DNA from: Phoronis ovalis
Taxonomy: Eukaryota; Phoronida; Phoronidae
Direction: 5' to 3'
Length of the DNA stretch: 12,007 nt
Assembly: GCA_028565635.1 (NCBI GenBank)
Contig: JAOXYB010048425.1
Span: 1-12,007 of the forward strand
Part shown: positions 1 to 10,500 of the stretch, piece after piece
Layout of the letters: every line of letters starts with the position of its first letter
How positions within the stretch are numbered: the stretch's first letter is position 1
Program-made: the position numbers and the translations under genes
Notes under the pieces: generated by a model
Databases searched by the model: none
What the model saw: the letters and a program-made list of their open reading frames with translations, nothing else
Told to the model about the DNA's origin: nothing

Positions 1-217
1 CAATAATAATTTATGCTTAAATGTATAAAAGGAGCGCAGAGTGTCATGGAAAAAGAGTCTCTGAATGCACCAGATTGCAGGAAAACGCACAAAATATTCA
101 AAAAATTTCCGGGGGCATACCCCCGGACCCCCTAGTTTTCCTTCGCGCCCTGCGGGCGCTTGTCCTCAAATGCATTTTTTCCACGCCCCCTTCAGGAAAA
201 TCCTGGATCCGCCACTG
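1..217. repeat. End of a dispersed GC-rich repeat or transposon
   Basis: GC-rich DNA in an otherwise AT-rich window ends abruptly at cctggatccgccactg (202-217), whose reverse complement starts CAGTGGCGGATCC, a common style of hAT-like terminus. Upstream are two perfect hairpins: ccggggg/cccccgg with a 4-base loop (109-126) and gcgccc/gggcgc with a 3-base loop (145-159). The left boundary is not seen and may lie before the window. Open frames across it look like repeat noise. Confidence 0.5.
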
Positions 218-1523
218 TTAAGGATCGATACTGGTGTCAATCCAACATCAAGCAAGAAAATACCTCATTCGAATGTTACGTTTCAGTGAATATTCTCAAG
301 CAAGTACACCGTGCGTACTGTGTTCCGTAAATGTCTCTGTCACAAAACAGAACTGTTGTTAATAGCACGAGGTAATAGAGTGTCGTATGTCATCAATTTT
401 CATTTGAAACACGCATTAAATGTGAAACAAACATTAAAGTTTGATATACAAAACGCGATAACATTGCCAGTGACAGTTAGTCAGCTGCCGGGCTCCCAGT
501 TGCTAAGTTGTGTTGTGCTTTTGTAAAGCCAACGATGATGAGATATATCTCTGCACCATATAAACTGATTCATATAATAAAATGAAATTCAATTATATTG
601 TTTTTATTTCAAATTAGGTGAAACTTTGTTACAATTTTTATGTGCTAGTGCAGCTGTTCATGTTTGTGAAAGTCAGCCGTCAATATCAAACAGGCAATTG
701 TAGTTTTGATTAACATCGTCACCAAATGTCAATTCCAGTCAGCTGTTGACATAGATATACTGTGAGACTTCCCGCCTCAAACTGCTGGAATATTAAATAC
801 ATGCAGTCAGATATATTCAGTCAGACGAGGCTGCATGCACGACTAAAAAGTATGCAAACGTTTAAAATATTTTAAAATTACCAGGTTTAATTTATTGAAC
901 CGAAATACCAACTTGTTAGTTAAGACAAAGTTTTCTAAAACGCCCGTGACCAACTAGTTATGCGTATACATTATGGTAAAAATTGTTTAAATTTCAATGT
1001 GGCAGTTGTTATCCTGATGCTGACAGATCTAACATTACACTTTTTTCCAACTTGCGCGTCCTACTGAATGCATTTCGTACCCAGCCAATCTGGCCTATTT
1101 CGTTCCTGGCCGTATTTAGGAACACAAGTTTTTTCCAAGGCCTCCCTCCTGCTAAAAGACTTCAATAAAGTATGCTTTAAATACATCATCTACAAAAACG
1201 CTTTGGGTAATGATTTTGTTGCAACAAAGTGTATAGACCTTTTTAATTGTGAACGAACCTCGAAGAACAAACAATTACTACGATGTGATGGGGTGTGGTA
1301 AGGTACATTTCGAAGTATCGACCTCTGGTGGCAAAATTAAACGTTACTAGTGCATACTGAATATCACATGTAGCAACTGGCTTTATTTATAAATGCAAGC
1401 TCTGCCATATGTAAGTCTTGTCACACGTGTATTTTTCTTTAACATAACACAGAATATGTATATTTGTTATCCCTATGAGACTACGAAAATCTCAACATTC
1501 AATAATTTCGTTTACTTTCACAG
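218..1523. other. No supported gene; upstream or intronic AT-rich DNA
   Basis: Only short open frames without recognisable domains occur here. An ATG at 1393 followed after six codons by gtaagt could be misread as a first exon, but it encodes no signal peptide. This is probably intron of the VWA/TSP1 gene or its upstream region. Confidence 0.5.
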
Positions 1524-1557
1524 GTCGGTGCAGAAGAGGCTAGCGAAAAAGAAAATG
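1524..1557 (+). CDS. Tentative small exon: acidic leader before VWA 1
   Basis: This short exon follows a good acceptor (tttactttcacag) and precedes a strong donor (gtaagt). Read from phase 0 it gives VGAEEASEKEN plus one base. That base joins the 2185 exon to restore a Gly codon, giving KENGEDVKIVF just ahead of the first VWA strand. A charged Glu-rich spacer before a VWA domain is common in secreted adhesion proteins. The exon is only 34 bp and there is no homology to anchor it. A second frame (phase 2 in, phase 0 out) is also open but would not join correctly to the VWA exon. No upstream partner exon was recognised. Confidence 0.45.
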
Positions 1558-4500
1558 GTAAGTTGTGCATCCGATAAGTTCTTCGTTGAAGTTATAAAAT
1601 CTTTCATTTATAAGCATCTGCCTACGAGTAAATATCAAATAAAAATTACATGTTTCTGTTTGTGCATAACTTTGTTTCGAATATATAAGAAAAAATATTG
1701 GAAGTATTAAAATAGCCTTTAGAACTTTTAACGTTAAAGATAAGCATTATTAACTTATATGTGTTGCACCAATCAATGGCAACATAACAACACTTAAAAT
1801 TGCAGTACTAAAACCTCCCACTGTGGCCACACCTACACAGCATAGCTCGGTGCGTGTTGCGCTAGTAACAAGATATGCAGTAACACACGAATTCCGTATG
1901 ATTATTGTGTGCCAAAGCAGTTTATCGAAACGGGGGGAGTTGTAAGGAAAAGCCAAGTATGTAATAAGATTGACATAAATATTATCAAAATTATTACCAA
2001 ATGTCGTGTGCTATTTGAATTTTCTTCACGATTTCTATCAAAGAAATATCTATAAATTGAACTGTATATCTACAGGTTACCAGGAATTGCTCAGTCAACA
2101 CATGCATACACTATTTATATCATCCTTTTGAATTTGAATAAAAAATGACAACAGGAAAAAAATTAAAATATCTGTTATTTTCAGGAGAAGACGTGAAAAT
2201 AGTGTTTCTTGTCGATTCCACTTCAAGCACATACGACTTCAAAGAACAGTTAAATTTTGTAGTAAATACTATAGAAGCATTCATAACATTCGGCGAAGGA
2301 GTTCGATTTGGTTTAATAACGTATAACGAAAGTCCTAAAGTCGAATATAATTTCAATTCCTTACAAGTTGTAAAAGACGGGGAATGGAAAACAAAAATTC
2401 AAAAAATTGATGGCGGAGAAGACACGGAGGGAAGTGGGGATTTTGACAAATTCATATCTAATAAATCCGCCGAGCAAGATCTTGCAGGCGCTTTAAAACT
2501 AATGCAAAGCGATGTGTTTGGAGCAGATGTAGAAACTACAGGATCTAAACGCTTTTGTATTATTCTTACAAGCCGTATGATTCAAAATTTTGCGGCAGCT
2601 AAGCATGCGTATTTCAAGGTGAGTATCAAATCTATTGCATCAGTTGATACGGTTGATATAATTCATCGTACAATTTTATTACCTCAACTGTACCTAGAGT
2701 CTCTTGTTTACTACTTCAAAGGATGGTTCGATTTACATCATTATAGAATTCTTTGTTTATAATAATTTAATTGTTTAAAGATATATGTTATTTTTCACTA
2801 AGCCTCTGGTAATAATTATTGACCAAACCTTTCCCATATGTCCATGTCGAGGCTGCTCGAGGACTGTCTGTGTACTCTTCTACGTACTCTTCTTCATAGT
2901 TTCTTTCGCTGTTTTCTCAAGCTGCTAATAATAGAATATCATAATATCAAGAGTTTCTGTTTCTTTTAAGAAGCATTTTTGAATTTATAAATTTCTGTCC
3001 CAGGATTTCTGTTAGTAACTATTCGAGAGATGGCCCAGCGGGGGATGGTAATTATACGTTAGAAAATGCGTAATAAATCTAAATAATTTAATACTGTGGT
3101 GTGCACATTCGTTAATACAATTTTTAATTAAGTTTCCTATTCACAGGCACATCAAAGTGGTATCTGGTCATTTGCCGTGGGCTTGGGCACTAACGTTCAC
3201 GATGCAAGATTGACTAGACAGTTGGTAGCCCTGAGTTCTGCATCTACAGGCAAGGTGCCCAGATACCTGGATGCCTATTGGAACGTTAATGAATATTTAA
3301 ATCTTGCACAGACACTTGTCACGGAATCCAATAGTAAGTGTTTACGAATATCAGTCATATCAGAGCTAGTAAAATGTATGCAAATATATGCAAATGTATA
3401 ACAAATATACCAGAAACTTTCGGACAAATGTTTGATTTCGTCAGGATGCCACCGACATCAGTTTTGGCAAATTCTCTGGCGACATCTGGTGGAGGCTGGA
3501 AATGAAATCTTTCTGTAATTGCCCCTGTACTTGCCCAGTTTTATGAATGAGTTTTCGTGTTATAGCTCCAATACCATTATAATGGCTAATGCTTTTCACA
3601 CACAATATATCTTCTTATTAACACTAGTTTCTGTTTATAAATATAAAAGCTTTTTTAAATAAAATACTGGGTTATAATTTTTGTGCGTTTTTATATACCA
3701 GCATCTTTTACACATTAATTTCTGCAGTTTACAAAATGTTACAGAATTATATTATTCGATGAAAAGAACACCGATAAAATAGCAGAAAATGTGAATGAAA
3801 TGCAGGTTTCTTTTTTAAGGTTGAACGTTTTTTTTTGCAACAGGCTTGCAAATATGGACATCAGTACAAATCGTTTGGCTACAGTTTAGTTACTGTTGCA
3901 AAGTATAAATGGTGTGTACCATCTCGTCTCCCATACAAATTTACCAATGATATCTTTGTCCATTTTAGAATACTTTAGTCAATGGAGTGGAGGTAGTACA
4001 ACTGATTCCGCCAATATAGGTATGGAATTTTATGAATTTCATTAGATGGTATTTATAGTCCAGAAGATTAACCGATACTTTCTGAAGTTGGTATCATATA
4101 TGATTATTTAGTTATATTTACAAAAGAAAAACAAATTTTTATCGCTTATTCCAATGCGGGTATCGAATAAGAAAAAGGGATTAAGTTCTAGCGGGGAAAT
4201 TCACTCATGGCTTTTTGAGTATGCATATGTACCGCGGGAGTAAATCCAAAATTTTAACTTGTGACAGAAACAGTTATTAGAGTAGTAATCCCTTTTTGTG
4301 CCAATTTTAAAAAACAATATGGAAGTAATCTACCGTAAGGTATCTAAGAAGCTGCAGTATCAAAAAATATTTAGAGATAAAATGCATTGGGAAGATAAAA
4401 AACGCTATATTTTATTAAGCTCACGGGTGCCAGTAAGCCTTTACAACGCGTAAAAACAAAGCCCAGAAAGTGCCAAGTTTTTGGATTCTTGATAATGTAT

Positions 4501-7500
4501 GGCTTCGGAAGACTCCTCCAAGACTCTTGAAGAGGCTCAAGACTCAGACTTTCCGCGATTACAAAATGTATAACTATTTGTAATGAATTATTCCGAAATA
4601 ATTCCGGATCAGTGAACACAAATTGAAATTATAACTCGGGAATTATAATTAGTCCTAGAGAAATTTTGTTTGTCTTTTATTTCAAAGTTAAACCTCGACA
4701 AATCACAAAAAGTGTCAACTTTTTCGATACTGCACTGTACTAAGGACGATCATTAACTAATTTTGATGTTAATTGGTGAAAAAATCTCGCAACGTAGACG
4801 AGAAAACTCATGTTCTCATCAGGATTTGCCGCATACTAAAAGCAACTGCTATAAACAATTGCGCCTTGTTTTAAACGGTCAAGCTTCAGTTAACGGAGCA
4901 ATCCACGTGTCATTGCGAATCAACGCTCGCGTTTTCTCGTACACGTGCTTCAACACAGCAAAAAAAGACCAATAAAACTTGACGCTCAGATCTAGAGTGT
5001 GATAAGCGAGAATCTTCGTGCAGTGAGCATCCAAACATATATGTAGGTAAGTGGTAATAACTCTTTGAAAATTCACTGGAAACTATTAGTAATTGCCTTC
5101 TTTTACAAAAATGTTACTTTCAGTAGCTTTACGTTTATTATTATTCTCACCATTCGAGTGGTGTTGTCCAAATATCAGACTAAAGTCTAAAGATTCTATT
5201 TTTTTTGAATATTTTATTAAACTACTTATTTATGACTTATGAGTTATGTTGTGCGGATAATTTTTTGTAACATTACAGTTACAAGCACGAATAAAAATCA
5301 GAAATTTCTTTTCATGGTTTAATTAAATAATATTAGTGGATCTAGTGGAAATTATCCAGCACACCAATAATATTTGATAATATTTTTCCATTCTCAGGGC
5401 AAGGAGCCGAATGCTTATAGAAACACTATAATCAGAAAAAGTTCCAGATCAAAACAAAGACAACTATAGTCGCGACTGTTTCATTTGGTCCAAGTCATGT
5501 CGAATCAATTTCAACATGGCCTGTTCGGTTGTTTTGAAAACTTTGGACTGTGCGTGGTGACAACTTGTTTTCCTTGTTATACATTTGGAAAGAATGCTGA
5601 AGCCGTTGGAGAGAATTGTTTTCTTTGTGGTGCTGGCATGGTATGCTTGCCTGTCGTCAATTTATTTTTACTGGGCTCTATTCGTCAGAAGATTCGTCAG
5701 ACTAAGGATATTGAGGGCTCTTTCATGAAGGACCTGTGCGTACATTGTTTCTGCACAGGGTGCGCATTGATTCAAGAAGCAAAAGAAGTTCGTCCTTTCG
5801 TTGCCCCGGTCGCTGGCCAGGTTATTGACAGAGGATAAATGGAAGAACGTTAATTTGCTGTGTTGTTATCATTAACGAACATTGACACATTTCTTTAGAT
5901 TTTATTATCCTTTTAATAGTGGTTTCAGCCGCCATGTATTGTACTACGCAATAGAACATAAAGCGCTATCACTTTCACCTTCGAGAACTTCATTCACCTA
6001 GCTGCGAGGAACTTTCAAAATGGAATTCTTATTCTAACGACCAGTAATAATAATTATTATCATTTTCTATTGTTCAAGTTTATTAGCACATTAATTGTTT
6101 AATTTTGATAAGAATAAAATTAAAATCAGTATCATAAATGTTTTGTCTTGAATGGAAATATTTTATAAAAAATTAGTAACTACAAACTTCTGTAGTATGA
6201 AAGCATTCCCTAACTGTTGGATAAGTGTGTGTGCAATGCAACGTAACTGTAAAGGCGAAAAATCTTTAAGGGTGTCAAAACTTAACGATAATTACCGAAA
6301 CTGGTCATGGCAGGCTTATCTAGCAAGTACGGGAAAATTCCTCGCATGGCCGTCAGATGGGGCGGGGGGGGTGGTGCGTTGGATGTGAACGCACCCCCCT
6401 TTTGAAATGGGGGTAACCCATGTAATGTTAACGTACCACCCTATGAAATGGGAGGACCATTAACGTAATGTTAACGCATCCCCCCTTTTGAAATAGTAAA
6501 AGCACCCCCCTATGAAATAATAACGCGCTCCGTTTTGAATTGACAGGAAGAGACGAACATTTCTTGTTTTTTTGCTTGTCAATTTCAAATCGGTAATTCT
6601 CAAAACAGCAAAAACGCACCCCCTTTTGAAAAAGTGTCTGACGGGCCTGCCTCGCAACATGGAATCAATGAGGCCGGTGTATTCTTTGTATTCCTTTCCC
6701 AAGATTACTTTAGCAAACATACCTAAGCATGTTTTTTAATTCATTGCGATATGATATTTTAGAGCTTATAGTATTTTATAATGAATAGAAACATTTCCAG
6801 AGCGTATGCTTCAGTATCAAAGAATCCAAACATATAATATACCCGGGGGGGTGACAGTCAGAATAACTGGGTACCCATGTTTGTTATGAAGGTTAAAAAA
6901 AACATGTTTGTACTATGAGCTCAAAAACTCATACCCTTTTTTGGCCTTTAGGACCTTAACAAGAAAAACTGACAACCAAAAAAAGGTCGCCAAATAAAAT
7001 CGACAACCAAAAAAAAAAAAAGCACCCTTTTATTATTTTTGGGACTAAATTTTGGTTTTTGTAAGATTTTTAAGCTATTTTGTACCCTTTTCAGGGCGTA
7101 CTGGGTGCCCGGTCCGAATGCTGAAAAACATACCCTTTCGCCCGTTTTTTTGTAACGAACATGCGTACCCAGCTATTCCGACTGTCACACCCCGGATAAT
7201 ATAATATTTTTTCGCTGAATATTGTGTTTAAAGAAGTTTTTACTTGGTAGCGACAGTATCAAGCAGAATGAATTTTAAAGATTTCTTTAAATGCATTTTG
7301 ATTCTCCCAGTCTGTGGACTCTCGAGATGGACTCCCGCATTTTCCCGATTGCTTCCTTTGACTATTTTTTTTTCATCCACCTCCATTATGGTTTTTCCGC
7401 AGTTGTTCATCGAGTGATAACAGATATGGTTAAAAAATGTTTTTTTTGTTGTTTTTTTTCAGAATCTGGCAATGAAGCCAACGTCGAGACTGTTGACGGT

Positions 7501-10500
7501 AATTGGAGCGAGTGGCAGTATGGCAAATGCACTGTCACTTGCGGCATTGGTGTGCAAACCAGGTCACGCACTTGTAACAATCCACCGCCATCTGGCGGTG
7601 GAAAATCATGTGAGGGATCGTCGGAAGAACTGGCGCCGTGTTATGGTCTACAGTGTGTAAACGAAGATATAAAGCGGATTGCTGGTCAGTATCTATGTAG
7701 TTTATGAGCATTTTATAAAACTACATTTGATAAAACTTTGAAACGAAAAATTAGCATGACTCCATTCACATTGTATTTCGTGCTTTGTACTCGCTTGGAC
7801 CCACTGGTTTGAACCCGGCCATTGCCTAGGATACCAGTCGCCCGGGATCATTTGGACTATTTTGGTAGGGATGTGAGAGTAATTTGCTTGTCTGGTTCTA
7901 TCGGCCGAAGTCACCTAATAATTAAGTCTGATTAATCGACCATCTTTAATTATATATACAATTTTATATACGCCTTTATGGCACCAGCTAGCCGTATATG
8001 CGGCTGGGTACACATCTCTCCCATTTAATAGATAGGAAATTAGGAATGGATCCGGTTTTTGATTGATTGATTAGCAGAGTGGGTCAGGTTTTGGATGAAA
8101 TAGCCATTAGAGAGAGTCAGTTTTTTTACTTTATTTCTGACATCAGGCAGAATTTTATCAATACACACAAATTAACACTGAATTGAGCTGTTAGTAAGCA
8201 GAAGTTGATGAGCAAATTCACCTAGAAGTATGTGAACAGAAGCACCCAATGAGGATAATTTTTTATGGCTTTATGTAGCACACCAACATATTATTTTACA
8301 TGTTTTGTGCTTGGATAGAGCATTTGGTAATGTAGCTTGGAAGGCCATCTCTGTTCCCCATTCACCAGCAACCTGAATTTTTTTTAATTCGCCAGCCAGC
8401 TAAAAATTCGGGGAACTGCACTCTTATCTGCCAGCTGAAATTTGCAAAAAAATATGTTGTTTTATGGGGTTTTGCCCTTAAATAAATCATTTAGTGGTGT
8501 TGATGTGAAGAATCGGAGGTGTTCCCCATTACAAGCGGGATGAACTGTCTGGGGAACAGATATTATGGGGAACAGACTCGGTGGGTGCTTCCGTGTGAAG
8601 TACCCATTGGGTTTTTTCTTATCTGAAATAAACTCTGCACTGGATTGATTTAAAATATTAATTGGTCAAGGTTCAATTCAAGTAAAGATTTTAAGTGTAA
8701 AAAGGCGTGACCACTTTAAGGAAGCTAGTCCCATTTGGACAACTTATTCACACTATATGTTGAGGATAATTTTTGGTAGTTAACACCCTGAGTGTCTGAG
8801 CCTCTAAATTCAAATTTTAGATCTTATCATATAGCTTCATTTGTAGACTCTGAAACGAATCGATCAGGCCTTTGATCATTTGCCTGGATATGCTTCCAGA
8901 ACTATTAGCAGGTGACAGCCAATGAGAACTCGTCAGAACCAAAGTTTTATATGGGGGGTGATCATCAGTTACTACGAATCAGTGCACCAAAGTTTTATAT
9001 GGGGGGTGATCATCAGTTACTACGAATCAGTGCACGAGCAAGGGCATGTGGAAAACGAGTCTTTCTTAGAAGCTAATTATTTTATTGGTTTTAGAAATTA
9101 TGCCATGCGTTTTGATTAGCTACTTTTAGTTGGTCGGTGTTTTCAAATTGATTGACGGGCAGGGAATAGCTAGGTTTGAGTTGTTTTAGAGTTTATAAAT
9201 GGAGCTAAGATGATGAAAAATTTGAGAGGTAAGAAATCGTAACTAAGGAAAGTTTTAAACATTTTAGCAGAGGTTTATAGGCTATGATTCTCAATGTGTT
9301 AGTTAAAGTTGGGGTCCCAGAATCTTTGGCTAAAATGTCCAAAAATTGTGTTCCAAAATGTTTTTTCTAAATCAATCTTCTATAACTGAAGTTCACTAAA
9401 TCACATTTTTTCCCAAAAAATATGAGCCTGTGTAAGAAAAAACAGCTGTAGAAACTCGGCAGAACAACAAATTTCTCCACCAGATGACGCATTCCTGAAA
9501 ATTGTACCCTTGCCGCCATTTTTCTTAGTTCCCATTTTCGCTAATAGATGGCGAATTTTGGTGGATCCGCAAAAACTCCACATTTTCACCAATTACAGCG
9601 AACTTTTGGAAAATATGTTAGAACTTAGTTTTGAGTGAAATGACACCAACTTGAAATTTTCGGTATATATTCAGCGATTGTGCAAAAGATTCTGGGACCC
9701 CAACTTTAATTGATAAGATGGACAAATAAAAGTATATATTTTTGGAAAGGTACTCATATAAGCAGTGTTCTCCACAAAAAACTTATACTTGTTCAAGGCA
9801 CCAATGAACTTTAGTACAGAAACCTTGTATTATTTCAACATATTATCTATCCATTTTTGGGGTTTAAATAAATAATATCATTGGCCCTGGAACATGTACA
9901 CTATTTTATGGAGAACACGGATAAGGATTATGATGAAAACATCAAACTTCAAAGAATATTAAGTGCAAAACCTCTATAGATACAAAGCTGAAACTTTGAC
10001 AACATTTACTTCCATCAGGGATCTCTAATCCTGGGGGGAACCCCTACACCCCTCAAACCTATCCCTACAGTCAAGCTGTAAAAACAGAACTTAGGGTCAT
10101 AGGTATATCATTTACTGGCTGTCAGGTTGCTTACCACAAGTTTTAATTTTGCGAATCATTGTTTTTGGAAAAAAATTAAGGCCATGTCAGGCTGAAGCAA
10201 TACCCTAATGTAAGCACCCGGGCCTGGGGATGAAATATATATGGCCCTTTAAAAGGAAGGATCCTGACATTTGCATATCATACTGGTCTGGGACTTAATA
10301 TAGTGGTTGTCAAGGGAATAGCTTTTGACGCTTGGCCAATCGTTCAAATTAGATAACGAGCAGGCATGCTCGATTTCGTTCCTATTTAATATTTTAATTT
10401 GTCTAAATTAGACTTTGTAGTGGATGGTAACTGGGGTGCTTGGTCGGAGTTTACTGCTTGTAAAGCCGTGTGTGGGAAAGGAAAGAAATACCGAAAACGG

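Noticed and set aside
1393-1410. ATG followed by six codons and a gtaagt, as a first exon of the VWA gene
   Set aside because: The six residues (MQALPY) are not a signal peptide, there is an in-frame stop just upstream, and the resulting intron would be only 113 bp. Phase fits, but nothing else does.
2145-2184. ATG at 2145 as the start of a VWA protein
   Set aside because: The preceding residues are Lys/Leu-rich and unlike a leader, and a good acceptor (gttattttcag) lies immediately before the VWA homology. The ATG is intronic.
3445-3517. Possible exon after ttcgtcag near 3444
   Set aside because: Open in one frame but with no consensus donor and no resemblance to VWA, TSP1 or linker sequence.
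4371-4619. Minus-strand open frame of 82 codons
   Set aside because: No domain, no homology I recognise, and composition like the surrounding intron.
6152-6388. 78-codon frame after the PLAC8 gene
   Set aside because: No motif, and it ends inside the G-run at the edge of the C-rich array; probably chance.
7291-7462. ATG at 7291 as the start of a secreted TSP1 protein
   Set aside because: The frame up to 7462 has scattered Phe-rich hydrophobic sequence that ends in a T-rich splice acceptor; it is readthrough of intron.
7807-7817. Pol III B-box-like ggtttgaaccc, suggesting a tRNA or tRNA-derived SINE
   Set aside because: No A box at the right spacing, no cloverleaf arms and no A-rich tail were found.
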